Of a stretch of 64,000 nt of DNA, positions 17,014 through 26,688 are shown in pieces. The stretch lies in assembly GCF_002304005.1 (NCBI RefSeq), contig NZ_MRCQ01000001.1, positions 496,001 to 560,000 of the forward strand, read 5' to 3'. Position numbers and translations under genes: made by a program. How positions within the stretch are numbered: the stretch's first letter is position 1; every line of letters starts with the position of its first letter. This DNA is from Flavobacterium sp. ACN6 (GTDB lineage Bacteria; Bacteroidota; Bacteroidia; Flavobacteriales; Flavobacteriaceae). The notes beneath the pieces were generated by a model. That model saw only the letters and a program-made list of their open reading frames with translations, did no database searches and was not told the origin of the DNA.

Positions 17014-18123
17014 ATGACATCGGAACTAATTTATAAATACTTATCTAATGAAGCTTCAGAACAAGAAGTTCAACAACTTTTTGAATGGATTGATTCCTCA
17101 AAAGAAAACAAAAAGCAATTTATAACTTTAAAAAAGACTTGGGCCTTAACAGTACTTACTGGAACTATTTCACGTGATACCACTCCGGTAATTTCATTTA
17201 AACCAAAAAACAATACCAGAAAGTATTTTAAATACGCGGCCATTCTTGTGGTTTTATTTGGTTTAGGAAGGCTTGCTTTTTATTTTAATGAAAGAACAGC
17301 AGATTCTAAAGAAGTTGTTCTGGAATTAGGCGATGGACGATTAGAATATTTTACGCATAAAGAGGAGAACGCTTTAGTAAACGACAAAGGCGAATTGATC
17401 GCCCGAAAATTTTCTGATCGAATTGTATACTTCGGAAAAGTTCTCGATAAGGAGGTTTTATATCACACGCTTAAAGTTCCTTACGGTAAAAGATTCAAAC
17501 TTAAACTTTCAGATGGTACCCTTGTAAGTTTAAATTCTGGAACTACTTTTCGCTATCCGGAACAATTTGGAATTAACGGCAAAAGAAATGTTTATTTAAC
17601 TGGTGAAGCCTTTTTTGAGGTTGCCAAAGATAAAGAGCATCCGTTTATTGTACATTCTGATCAAGCGGCTATTGAGGTTCTCGGGACAAGATTTAATGTG
17701 AGTGCTTACCCAGAAGACAAAACTGTGAGTAGTGTTTTGGTTGAAGGAAGTATTCAGATGTGTGAAGAAAGTAATTCTATAAACGCTGTTTTGCTAAAGC
17801 CATCTCAAATGGCTGTGTGGCAGAGCGAGTCTAAGAAAATCGTCACAAAAACTGTTGATGTTTCTTTTTACGAAGCTTGGACTCAAGGCGAACTTGCATT
17901 CAAGGATACCCCATTTGCTGCCATTGCAAAAATTATTGAACGCACCTACGACGTTGAAATTATCAATGAAAATGCTGTTTTGGCCAAACAGAGTTTTACA
18001 GGTTCAATAAAAATTAGTGAATCTAGTGTCGCCAATATTTTAGATCTTCTAAAACGTGACACACCTTTTAATTATTCTATTAAAGAAAACACCATTACTA
18101 TTACACCAATTTTCCATAACTAA
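17014..18123 (+). CDS. FecR family anti-sigma factor with DUF4974
   Basis: A 369-residue inner-membrane regulator. A cytoplasmic N-terminus (about 1-70) binds the sigma factor, one transmembrane helix spans about 73-91, and the periplasmic FecR domain is at about 150-255 ('VPYGKRFKLKLSDGTLVSLN', 'VYLTGEAFFEVAKD', 'VLGTRFNVSAYPED'). A C-terminal DUF4974 domain (about 290-365) contacts the STN domain of the receptor. The length is normal. It lies 67 nt downstream of the sigma gene; the spacer carries the GGTAGGGTATTTT stretch often found between fecI and fecR in this phylum (recalled pattern, not verified). Confidence 0.93.
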   Translation: MTSELIYKYLSNEASEQEVQQLFEWIDSSKENKKQFITLKKTWALTVLTGTISRDTTPVISFKPKNNTRKYFKYAAILVVLFGLGRLAFYFNERTADSKEVVLELGDGRLEYFTHKEENALVNDKGELIARKFSDRIVYFGKVLDKEVLYHTLKVPYGKRFKLKLSDGTLVSLNSGTTFRYPEQFGINGKRNVYLTGEAFFEVAKDKEHPFIVHSDQAAIEVLGTRFNVSAYPEDKTVSSVLVEGSIQMCEESNSINAVLLKPSQMAVWQSESKKIVTKTVDVSFYEAWTQGELAFKDTPFAAIAKIIERTYDVEIINENAVLAKQSFTGSIKISESSVANILDLLKRDTPFNYSIKENTITITPIFHN

Positions 18124-18130
18124 ATAAAAC

Positions 18131-21100
18131 ATGACATTAACGATACATCCCAATTCAAGAAAAATTCTATTTTTCTTAGGCTTTCTTTTATCCTGTTTTT
18201 CAGCTTTTTCCCAAAATAAAACCATTACATTACATGTAAAAAACAAACCTATAAGTCTTATTATCAAATCGATTGAACAACAGACTGATTTTCGAATTAT
18301 TTATAATGCCCGAAAAATTGATGCCGAACAATTGTCCGATATTAATGTAGATAATGCATCTTTGGAAACGACTTTAACGAAGTTATTTGAAGGAAAGAAT
18401 ATCTCTTTTTACATTCATAAGAAACAGGTTCTATTGACGAATTCAAGCTCTAATAATGATTCAGGTTCTGCGCAGGAAACACAAAGATTTATAAGCGGAA
18501 CTGTTTATAATGCAAAAGACAAATTACCGCTTCCAGGAGCAACAATCCGTATTAAAGGTACTGGAATGGGCGCTATTACGGATTTCAACGGAAAATTTGT
18601 TTATGAGTTAAAAGGAAATGATATTCCGAATCTAATTCTTGAAGTTGGATTTTTAGGAATGGAACCTCAGTCACAAAAAGCCGAAGACAAAAAACAGTTT
18701 ACTTTTTATCTTCAGGAAGCGGCTGATGAATTAAATCCGGTTGTGATTACTTCATCTTATGGAACTACTAAATTAAAAGAAGAAATTGTTGGGAGTATTT
18801 CCACTTTACAAGCCAAAGATATTCCGGTGCAACAAGCATCAGAGAGTGTGGATAAAATGCTTGAAGGACAAATTGCAGGTGTTTTAATAGAAAATACGTC
18901 TGGAGTTGGCGGACCTGTAAAAATCAACATTCGTGGTCAGGGAAGCTTAAAGCCTCTGGGAACAACAATTTTTGGTACTTCTACGCAACCTTTAATAATT
19001 ATTGACGGAGTTATTATGTCTGATGAAAGTTATATTGACAGTTCTTTTTTTAATGGACAGTCGGCATTTTCTGAAGATTTATCTAATCCTCTAGCGCAAA
19101 TAGCACCAGAAAACATTGAAACTTTTACGGTTCTTAAAGATGCTGCTGCAGTTGGTCTGTACGGTGCAGACGGAGCCAATGGAGTAATCTTAATTACTAC
19201 TAAAAAAGGAAAAATTGGTAAAACTAAATTTGGTTTTTCAAATCAGCTGGGAGTTTCGTCTGCTATAAATCAGATAAAATATTTAAATGGCGAGCAATAC
19301 ACTGAAATGAGAAACGAATATTTAAGAAACACTTCTCCTGGCAGTGCGCTTCTTACCTATAACGGAGTAAATACAGATTGGTTTGATTTATTAAATAACT
19401 CGGGAATTTATAATAAATATAATTTTAATGTTTCTGGAGCAAATTCTAAATTCTCGTATAGAACCAATATTAGTTACTTAGATATTGATGAGCCGCAATT
19501 AGGCAATACAACGAAACAATTAAATGCAGGAATCAATTTAGGTTACAGACAAGATAAATGGGATGTAAATGTATCCTTAAATCCAAGTTACATCAAAAAA
19601 GATGCTCCTAACACCTATTATTCGTATGCCTACATTCCAACAACGTCGCCTTATAACGCAGATGGATCTTACTCATTATCTGGAGTAACAGGAGCAACCG
19701 GAGGAAATCCGTTGGCAGCAATTGCTCAAAATACAAATCAAACCAATACTTACGGTGTATTAGGAAGTCTTAATTTAGGTTATGAATTAAATAAAGCTGT
19801 AAAATTCCAGACCTTATTTGGAATTGATTACAAAGACAAAGAACAGGATCGTTATTTTTCTGGAGAAAATGAAAGCGGCAGAAACAGCGGTACTTTCCTT
19901 TTAGATGGACAGACTTATCCGAATTGGGGCAGAAGAGCCACAAATGAACGTAAGTCTACCAAATGGAACTGGCAGGGTCAAGTATTATTTGACAAAAAAA
20001 TAACCGAAAATCATGCCGTAGATGGTGTCTTAGGATTTGAACTAGCAGAAGAAAAAGGAAGATTTAACTATGCTGCAGCTACAGGTTTTGTTAATCCGAA
20101 TGTGGTTAATGCAATTTCAGATGCAATACAAGATGATAATCTTTTAACGGCTGCAGACGAAACCTACGCTAAACAGTCTTATCGATATGAGATCAGCAAC
20201 GGATCAAGAGTTTCTTTGTTTTCTCAGCTTAACTACAACTATAAAAAACGATACTTTTTCTTAGGAAATATTAGACGTGACGAAAGTTCTGTTTTTGGAG
20301 ACGATACGAATGTAGCTTTAAACAGTGGTGCCGGTTTAGCGTGGATAATCAGCAATGAAGACTTTTTAAAAACGAACTCTTGGGTTAATTTTTTGAAGTT
20401 AAAACTAAGCTACGGATCAACTGGTAATTCAAGAATTGGTTCTTACCGTTCAAAAGGTTTGTATAATTTTTCTCAAAATGGATATAATGGCGAAGACTAT
20501 GCAACTGTAAGTGATGCACCAAATGGAAACTTAAGCTGGGAGAAAAATACGAAATTCAACGCAGGAGTTGACTTTAACATATTTAATAGAATCGAATTAT
20601 CATTAGAATATTATTACGATGATTTATCTGATTTGATTGTTGCCAGAGATATTCCGGTAGAAAATGGTTATAATACTTTAGAATTAAATGCTGCAAGCAT
20701 GTATAATAAAGGTTTTGAATTTACTACTAGAATAAAATGGTTACAAGAAGGAAAGTTTAAATGGTCAACTTCTTTCAATATTTCAACAGTAGAAAATAAA
20801 GTCACCGATTTATTAGGTTTAGGAAGCGATTATTCTCAGGCGAATATTGCTTTGGCACAAAAAATCGGATACAGCACAAGTACAATTTGGGGAGTTAACT
20901 GGATTGGTGTTGATCCTGCCACAGGTAGAGATCTTATTAGAAAAAATGGTCAGGTTTACGATTCTGCAACTTATAATCAATTATTTACAAATGCAGACTG
21001 GGAACCAATTGGAAATACACAGCCTAAAGCATTTGGAGGTTTTAGCAATAGATTTTCATTAAATAATAGTATCACCTTATCTATAACTGGAGCTTTTCAA

Positions 21101-21487
21101 TGGGGTGGAGACAAATTAGTTACTGATGATATTATTGGTAAATACAGAATCACATCCAATAGAAATATGTCTGTAAACGCCTATGATTATTGGAGAAATC
21201 CAGGAGATAATGTTACGCAGCCTTCTCCGGGTAATAATACTTTGATCCCTAATATGAGTAAATATGTTTTTGATGCTACGTATATTAAAATCAGCAATAT
21301 CAATCTAAGTTATAATGTTCCTGTAAAAAATACTTTTCTTGACAACTTAACTGTATTTGCAGATGTTTCGAATTTATTGTACTGGTACAAAGAGAAAAGC
21401 CCTTCTGGATTGAATGGCATCAGAGAATTTAGTTATACCTATCCACAAGCCAGAACTATTTCATGTGGCATTAACACCAAATTTTAA
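18131..21487 (+). CDS. SusC/RagA-type TonB-linked outer-membrane protein with STN domain
   Basis: 1118 residues. After the signal peptide (about 1-28, ending 'LSCFSAFSQ') comes an STN domain (about 30-100, 'ITLHVKNKPISLIIKSIEQQ') for signalling to FecR. A carboxypeptidase-regulatory-like domain (about 118-200), a SusC plug (about 205-350, with 'SVDKMLEGQIAGVLIENTSG', 'INIRGQGSL' and 'DAAAVGLYGADGANGVILIT') and a large barrel follow. It forms the import pore for the ligand captured by SusD. It starts 7 nt after fecR and is followed by susD after one base, so it is co-transcribed. Confidence 0.94.
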   Translation: MTLTIHPNSRKILFFLGFLLSCFSAFSQNKTITLHVKNKPISLIIKSIEQQTDFRIIYNARKIDAEQLSDINVDNASLETTLTKLFEGKNISFYIHKKQVLLTNSSSNNDSGSAQETQRFISGTVYNAKDKLPLPGATIRIKGTGMGAITDFNGKFVYELKGNDIPNLILEVGFLGMEPQSQKAEDKKQFTFYLQEAADELNPVVITSSYGTTKLKEEIVGSISTLQAKDIPVQQASESVDKMLEGQIAGVLIENTSGVGGPVKINIRGQGSLKPLGTTIFGTSTQPLIIIDGVIMSDESYIDSSFFNGQSAFSEDLSNPLAQIAPENIETFTVLKDAAAVGLYGADGANGVILITTKKGKIGKTKFGFSNQLGVSSAINQIKYLNGEQYTEMRNEYLRNTSPGSALLTYNGVNTDWFDLLNNSGIYNKYNFNVSGANSKFSYRTNISYLDIDEPQLGNTTKQLNAGINLGYRQDKWDVNVSLNPSYIKKDAPNTYYSYAYIPTTSPYNADGSYSLSGVTGATGGNPLAAIAQNTNQTNTYGVLGSLNLGYELNKAVKFQTLFGIDYKDKEQDRYFSGENESGRNSGTFLLDGQTYPNWGRRATNERKSTKWNWQGQVLFDKKITENHAVDGVLGFELAEEKGRFNYAAATGFVNPNVVNAISDAIQDDNLLTAADETYAKQSYRYEISNGSRVSLFSQLNYNYKKRYFFLGNIRRDESSVFGDDTNVALNSGAGLAWIISNEDFLKTNSWVNFLKLKLSYGSTGNSRIGSYRSKGLYNFSQNGYNGEDYATVSDAPNGNLSWEKNTKFNAGVDFNIFNRIELSLEYYYDDLSDLIVARDIPVENGYNTLELNAASMYNKGFEFTTRIKWLQEGKFKWSTSFNISTVENKVTDLLGLGSDYSQANIALAQKIGYSTSTIWGVNWIGVDPATGRDLIRKNGQVYDSATYNQLFTNADWEPIGNTQPKAFGGFSNRFSLNNSITLSITGAFQWGGDKLVTDDIIGKYRITSNRNMSVNAYDYWRNPGDNVTQPSPGNNTLIPNMSKYVFDATYIKISNINLSYNVPVKNTFLDNLTVFADVSNLLYWYKEKSPSGLNGIREFSYTYPQARTISCGINTKF

Positions 21488-21488
21488 A

Positions 21489-22976
21489 ATGATGAAATAC
21501 TTTAAAAATATTACAATATTAAAATTTCCTGCTATTTTAATGCTGCTTTGTGCACTTCAAAGCTGCAGTGACTTTTTAGAACAAGAACCTGGTACACAAA
21601 CTTCTATTAATGAACAGTTAGGAAGTAAAAAAGGAGTTTTGGCCGCGCTAAACGGACTCTATTTAGATATTAGGGAAATTCATACGAGCCCAACTTTTGT
21701 AGTATATTCAGAGCTGCAAGGAGGCAACCTGAAATTTTCACCCACCTATTCTACTGATAAAAGTAGAAATGGAATAATTACTGTCCCTACTGCTATAGAA
21801 GGTTTTTATTCCTTTAATGATCAGGCTTTGGCTTCTAATCTAGCTAGTTTTTACAGCGGTGGTTACGAGGTTATCAATGAAGCAAATTTAATTATAGAAT
21901 TTGTAGATGCCTTAAAAGATGCAACACAAGCCGAAAAAAATCAGATAAAAGCTGAAGCTTTGACAGCAAGAGCCTATATGCATTTTTTATTAAGCGAATT
22001 TTACAGTCAAAATTACAGTTATACTTCAGATGCTTCTCATTTAGGAATTGTTTACAATACGAAATCTATCACTAATGGACTTCAATATGCTTCTAGAGAA
22101 ACTGCTGCAAGTACCTACTCCCATATTATTGAAGATATTGAAAGTGCTGTAAACCTATATTCTGAAAATATTCTTTTAAACGGACCTTCTTATAGTTATT
22201 TCAATAAAAATAACGCAAAAGCTTTATTATCAAGAGTATATTTGTCTAAAAATGACTGGCAGAAAGCTTATGAAACAGCAAATGATGTCATCTCAAATTC
22301 TGGTGTAAGTTTAGTTGAATCAGCGAATTATATTGCTCAATGGGATCAACCAGATCTTCCGATTTCTGAAATTTTAATGGAATTTACATTATCACGAAAT
22401 GAAGAATCCACAGCAAGCATTTCACCAGCATCCTATTTTGGTTATACCAATAGTACAACTTTTTCAAAGTATGTAGCTTCACAAGATTTAATTGATCTAT
22501 ATGAAACTTCAGATATCCGTAAACAATTATTTTTGATACAGCCATTAACAACCTTGGTTAATCTGCAGCCAGTAGAATTAAACTATTATTTCACAAAAAA
22601 ATTCCAAGGAAATCCGGGATATGTCGCTTTTAGACTAAGTGAGCAATATTTAATTCGAGCAGAAGCTGCCTTAAAGCTTAACAATACAGATCAAGCCAAA
22701 AAAGACATCAATACTATTAGAGCCAGAGCAAATGCTAGTGCGGTAAAAGATTCTGAGAATCTGGAAGATGCTGTATTTTTGGAACGAAGAAAAGAACTTT
22801 GCTTTGAAGGTCATTCCTTTTTTGATATCGCCAGAAATCATAAGGATGTTTCTAGAAATGACGGCTGTTTATCATCAGTTTGCAGTATCAACTATCCTTC
22901 ACCAAAATATATTCTGCCAATTCCAAAAAGTAACCTTAACCTTAACCATAATTTAAAACAAAATGAATCGTATTAA
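21489..22976 (+). CDS. SusD/RagB family nutrient-binding lipoprotein
   Basis: 495 residues from the ATG at 21489, giving 'MMKYF...'. A lipoprotein signal ends at the lipobox 'LQSC'. TPR-like SusD segments are visible: 'KALLSRVYLSKNDWQKAYETA' (about 243-263), 'EQYLIRAEAALKLNNTDQAK' (about 402-421) and the C-terminal 'LERRKELCFEGHSFFDIAR' (about 447-465). It is the surface lid that binds ligand and delivers it to SusC. An upstream in-frame ATG inside susC was rejected because it would remove the signal peptide. The 3' end overlaps the next gene by 14 nt. Confidence 0.93.
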   Translation: MMKYFKNITILKFPAILMLLCALQSCSDFLEQEPGTQTSINEQLGSKKGVLAALNGLYLDIREIHTSPTFVVYSELQGGNLKFSPTYSTDKSRNGIITVPTAIEGFYSFNDQALASNLASFYSGGYEVINEANLIIEFVDALKDATQAEKNQIKAEALTARAYMHFLLSEFYSQNYSYTSDASHLGIVYNTKSITNGLQYASRETAASTYSHIIEDIESAVNLYSENILLNGPSYSYFNKNNAKALLSRVYLSKNDWQKAYETANDVISNSGVSLVESANYIAQWDQPDLPISEILMEFTLSRNEESTASISPASYFGYTNSTTFSKYVASQDLIDLYETSDIRKQLFLIQPLTTLVNLQPVELNYYFTKKFQGNPGYVAFRLSEQYLIRAEAALKLNNTDQAKKDINTIRARANASAVKDSENLEDAVFLERRKELCFEGHSFFDIARNHKDVSRNDGCLSSVCSINYPSPKYILPIPKSNLNLNHNLKQNESY

Positions 22977-24432
22977 ATTTATAGCTACAATCAGCATTAT
23001 TGCTGCAATATTAGTTTCTTGCTCAAAAGACGATTACAGATTAGATACTACAAGTACTGATCCTTTTGTGAGGTTTAACTTTTTGGTAAGCACAAGTAAC
23101 ATACCATTAGAATATCCTTCAAAAAACACCTCTGCACTGCCCATAAGCACGTACGAAAACAAGTCTATCAAAACTTTAAAAGTGCCGGTAACTTTGACTT
23201 CGACAACTTTAAAATCTCCTGTTAAAGTCAATTTTAGTGCAGCAACATCTGGAGATGTAAACAGTTTTAGTCTGAATCCTGCAACAGAGTTATTATTTGA
23301 GGGAAATAAATTAACGGATACCATTTTTGTTTCTTTTGAAAAAAGATGGGCAGGCCAACAAACCATTTCATTAAAACTGGAAAATGCATCAGATCCGTCA
23401 ATTCACATTGGAAACTTAAATTCTTATGCATTAAATGATGCTTTTACAATTACTTTAGGTGAAATTAGTACCACTTATACTTTTCCAGTAAATCAGTTTG
23501 TAATAAAAGGTGAAGTTGGAGAAAAAATTGATTTTAAAGTCAATTTCCCTAACGGATTTATTCCGTCAGAAATTGAAAACAATCCTATTTTTAAATTCCA
23601 AAACGGTTTTGAATATTCTTTAACTCATGATGATTACGGTAATAACAGAAGTTCAATAACGTATCATTTCACTCTTTTGGAGGATATTCAAAATGATGAT
23701 GCCCGTTATGAAACCAAAATCACTTTAGTAAACACTCCTAATTATATAGCAACTGGAAATATTAGTTTGAACATTGTAAAACCAATTAAATCCCCAAGAG
23801 ATGTTCAGGCATATCCTGCATCGAAATTTACAGATCCAACCAATGCGTTTTATTTAACCTACGGAGAACATTGGTTCAACAACAACGGAAATTGTACTTG
23901 GCAGACTTTTAATGCTTTAACTTTCCCTATTATTGTTTCCAAAGACAACGAAAATGCGATTCTTTACAGCGATAAAGGAACCGCAAACCCTAATGATGAT
24001 GTATATCATGATGCTTTCAAAATTGGATTTAATGTGGCGAGCGGAACTAATACAATAAATTCTTTCGGTCTAAAAAGATGGTTTTCTAACGAAAGTAATT
24101 CTGCCGCAATTTCTCCGGGATTTAATATTACCTCAGCTTTAGAATTTTTCCCTGCAAACGGAAACAGTAAAACCGAAGGAACAGTTTTGGTAATTCCGCA
24201 GGACATTACAATTGGCTCCAGCGCAGCAAATACCTACCAAATCGCGATTTCTGGTGAGGGAACCTATAAAGAAATCAGCAACGGTCTATATGAAATTTCA
24301 TTTGAACTAAAATTAACAAACGACAAACTGTTTGGAGGAACAGTTTCGACGCAATACAGAATGTATAATAACCGAGTTTACACCAAACCAACTCCTTTAA
24401 CTATCGAATGCCCTAAGGAAGTTACGCTTTAG
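22963..24432 (+). CDS. Surface lipoprotein of the SusCD locus, unrecognised family
   Basis: 489 residues with a lipoprotein signal peptide (about 1-20, 'IIAAILVSC|SKDD') and a mature part rich in beta strands, Thr/Ser and Asn, consistent with stacked immunoglobulin-like domains. It overlaps susD by 14 nt, so translation is coupled and it belongs to the same ligand-handling complex, probably as an accessory surface binder (SusE/F-like position). I cannot assign a Pfam family. A cysteine pair near the C-terminal half ('GNCTWQTF' and 'TIECPKE') may form a disulfide. Confidence 0.75.
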   Translation: MNRIKFIATISIIAAILVSCSKDDYRLDTTSTDPFVRFNFLVSTSNIPLEYPSKNTSALPISTYENKSIKTLKVPVTLTSTTLKSPVKVNFSAATSGDVNSFSLNPATELLFEGNKLTDTIFVSFEKRWAGQQTISLKLENASDPSIHIGNLNSYALNDAFTITLGEISTTYTFPVNQFVIKGEVGEKIDFKVNFPNGFIPSEIENNPIFKFQNGFEYSLTHDDYGNNRSSITYHFTLLEDIQNDDARYETKITLVNTPNYIATGNISLNIVKPIKSPRDVQAYPASKFTDPTNAFYLTYGEHWFNNNGNCTWQTFNALTFPIIVSKDNENAILYSDKGTANPNDDVYHDAFKIGFNVASGTNTINSFGLKRWFSNESNSAAISPGFNITSALEFFPANGNSKTEGTVLVIPQDITIGSSAANTYQIAISGEGTYKEISNGLYEISFELKLTNDKLFGGTVSTQYRMYNNRVYTKPTPLTIECPKEVTL

Positions 24433-24470
24433 TTTTGTATTCAGTCGCAGTTTTCAGCTGCGATGAGTAA

Positions 24471-24501
24471 GCTTTGTCAAAGTTTAAAACTTTGACAAAG
24501 C
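24471..24501 (+). terminator. Rho-independent terminator of the SusCD operon
   Basis: Perfect 12-nt arms (24471-24482 and 24490-24501, GCTTTGTCAAAG / CTTTGACAAAGC) enclose a 7-nt loop and are followed by TTTT. A related stem recurs at 57297-57331, so the terminator belongs to a small dispersed family. Confidence 0.75.
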
Positions 24502-24527
24502 TTTTGGTGTCTAAAAAAACAAATTTC

Positions 24528-24632
24528 ATGTTTCATGTTTCATGTTTCATGTTTCATGTTTCACGTTCTGCAACAACATGAAACCTGAAACTTGAAACAA
24601 AAAAAACAAAAAACAAAAAACAAAAAATAAAA
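24528..24632. repeat. CATGTTT and AAAAAAC heptamer iterations
   Basis: Five tandem copies of a CATGTTT heptamer are followed by opposite-sense 'CATGAAACCTGAAACTTGAAAC'-type units (about 24580-24600), able to pair with the first block. AAAAAAC heptamers then run up to the start codon of the peroxidase gene. They form most of that gene's upstream region. Confidence 0.85.
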
Positions 24633-24637
24633 AAGAA

Positions 24638-25780
24638 TTGAAAAAGCTAATTATCCCTCTCCTATTCCTGCTGAGTTTGACGGCCTATAAAAGCATTGAA
24701 GAACCAGATTACATTGATATTCAGGAATTACGAAGAATTTATTCTGGTGGCGACGCTTCAAAATGGCCTGCTGCGGAATTACATGAAAGTATTGATAAAT
24801 CTAAATTTCACGATATTGGAGTGCTTCCTGCTGTTCCTTATCCTGCTTACAATCCGTATTCTAAGGAAAAGGAAAGTTTGGGGAAGATTTTGTTTTTTGA
24901 TCCGAGGTTATCGCGAAGCGGACAAATTGCGTGTGCTTCATGCCATAATCCAGAATTGGGATGGACTGATAATTTGACGCGCTCGTTTGGACATGACCGC
25001 CAGACTGGAAAACGCAATTCTATGACAATTTTGAATTCGGCGTACGCCACTTCTTTGTTTTGGGATGGACGTGCTTCAAGCTTAGAAGATCAGGCGCAGT
25101 TTCCTGTTTCGGATCCGTTGGAAATGAATGAAAAACTCATAATTGCGGTTGATAAAATCGCTAAAATTAAAGGCTATAATGCTTTATTTACGGCAGCTTT
25201 TGGAAATAAAAAAGTGACTTTAGAGCGAATTCAATATGCGATCGCTACGTTTGAAAGATCAATCAATAGTCCGAAAAGTAAGTTTGACCAGTTTGTGAGC
25301 GGGAAATCAGAAATTTATACAGATCAGCAGGTTAAAGGAATGCATTTATTTAGAACCAAAGCGCAATGCATCAATTGTCATAATACGCCTTATTTCAGCG
25401 ACAATCAATTTCATAACGACGGACAGACTTTATTCGGAACAAAAAATGAAGACTTCGGTCGTTATAATGTGACAAAAGATGTAAAAGATATTGGAAAATT
25501 CAGAACGCCGACGCTTCGAGAAGTCGCAAATACAAAACCTTGGATGCACCACGGTCATTTTCCAACTTTGCTGGATGTTGTCGAATTGTACAATTTAGGA
25601 AATCCATCGCCGGTTCAGAAAAAATATCTGGGAACTCCAAGAGATTCTCTAATTCCGAAAGTAGATCCTGCACTTAGAAAGTTGAATTTAAGTAAAGAAG
25701 AAATAAGCGATTTATTGGCTTTTATCGAAACTTTAAGTACGCCGACCAGAAGAATTATGGTTCCAGAAATGCCGAAATAA
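24638..25780 (+). CDS. Di-heme cytochrome c peroxidase (CcpA/MauG family)
   Basis: 380 residues, starting at TTG (no ATG gives the signal peptide 'MKKLIIPLLFLLSLTAY'). There are two c-type heme sites: 'CASCH' at 99-103 and 'CINCH' at 244-248. The surrounding blocks 'LGKILFFDPRLSRSGQIAC', 'NSMTILNSAYATSLFWDGRA' and 'KFRTPTLREVANT' are family hallmarks. It acts in the periplasm, reducing peroxides or, in MauG-type members, oxidising a protein or small molecule. It follows the SusCD operon after a terminator and heptamer repeats, so co-regulation is plausible but not shown. Similar peroxidases accompany iron-related SusCD loci in other Bacteroidota (general knowledge). Confidence 0.93.
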   Translation: MKKLIIPLLFLLSLTAYKSIEEPDYIDIQELRRIYSGGDASKWPAAELHESIDKSKFHDIGVLPAVPYPAYNPYSKEKESLGKILFFDPRLSRSGQIACASCHNPELGWTDNLTRSFGHDRQTGKRNSMTILNSAYATSLFWDGRASSLEDQAQFPVSDPLEMNEKLIIAVDKIAKIKGYNALFTAAFGNKKVTLERIQYAIATFERSINSPKSKFDQFVSGKSEIYTDQQVKGMHLFRTKAQCINCHNTPYFSDNQFHNDGQTLFGTKNEDFGRYNVTKDVKDIGKFRTPTLREVANTKPWMHHGHFPTLLDVVELYNLGNPSPVQKKYLGTPRDSLIPKVDPALRKLNLSKEEISDLLAFIETLSTPTRRIMVPEMPK

Positions 25781-25949
25781 TTTAGTGAATGATTTGTATT
25801 TTGCCCCAACTATTTTCAAATATATTTTGCCCGTTTTCTTTATGAGAGTGGGCTTTTTTATATAAAAAGAAACTAAAAATAATATTATTTTGCTATACTT
25901 TCATCGAAGTATAAAATACCTCATTAATCAAAACTCGTTAAGCATTCTT

Positions 25950-25957
25950 TAAATTTG
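25950..25957 (+). promoter_or_regulatory. Candidate -7 box of the VOC-tautomerase pair
   Basis: TAAATTTG matches TAnnTTTG 45 nt before the ATG at 26002. The -33 element is not evident. Confidence 0.4.
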
Positions 25958-26001
25958 TTATAAACGAAAGAAGCTTTTTTTCTTCAATAAAAAATACCAT
26001 T

Positions 26002-26652
26002 ATGAAATTAGAACAAATCCAAATTCAAACCAACAATATTCAAAAAACTACTGCATATTATAAAGATGTTTTAGAATTGACAATCTTAGAAAAAAGTTCA
26101 AATTCAGTAACAATTAAAGCCGGAAATTCCATTTTAGAATTCGTTGAAAATCCTCAATTTAATTCTATTTATCACTTTGCTTTTAATATTCCCGAAAACA
26201 AACTTGACGAAGCTATAAAATGGTGTAAAAGCAAAATAGATCTAATTGTCATTGAAGATCAGAATGTAATTGCCAATTTTGAAAATTGGAATGCCAATGC
26301 CGTGTATTTCTACGACAATAATGGAAATTTATTAGAGTTTATCGCTAGACACGATCTTAATAATTCTCAGACAGAAGAATTCAGTTCTAAATCCATTTTA
26401 AATATCAGCGAGATCGGAATCGTGAACGAAAATCCGCTTGCATTGGGAAATCAGTTAATTGAAAAATACGGATTAAACTTCTTTTCTAAAAATGATAACA
26501 GCGAATTTTTTTCCGCTATTGGAGATGACGAAGGCCTGCTTATTTTGGTAAAACCAAACCGAAGCTGGTATCCAACTCAAACTCCTTCTGAAAGTAACGA
26601 AACAGCAATTAAATTAGAAAACAAGGGAACAACTATAGATTTAAAACTTTAA
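26002..26652 (+). CDS. VOC (glyoxalase/bleomycin-resistance-like) family protein
   Basis: 216 residues with two VOC half-folds. The first half is canonical ('KLEQIQIQTNNIQKTTAYYKD', then 'IYHFAFNIPE' and 'VYFYDNNGNLLEFIAR', about residues 2-115). The second starts near 'ILNISEIGIVNENPLALG'. The paired His/Glu ligands visible in the first half ('HFAF', 'LEFI') suit a metal-dependent lyase, isomerase or dioxygenase fold. The substrate is unknown. A tautomerase follows 36 nt downstream, suggesting a shared small-molecule pathway. Confidence 0.85.
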   Translation: MKLEQIQIQTNNIQKTTAYYKDVLELTILEKSSNSVTIKAGNSILEFVENPQFNSIYHFAFNIPENKLDEAIKWCKSKIDLIVIEDQNVIANFENWNANAVYFYDNNGNLLEFIARHDLNNSQTEEFSSKSILNISEIGIVNENPLALGNQLIEKYGLNFFSKNDNSEFFSAIGDDEGLLILVKPNRSWYPTQTPSESNETAIKLENKGTTIDLKL

Positions 26653-26688
26653 TATTCCTTATTTTTATCAAAATTAAAACTCCTAAAA

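Noticed and set aside
21414..21488. Longer N-terminus for SusD, starting inside susC
   Set aside because: It would place 25 polar residues before the lipoprotein signal peptide, destroying export.
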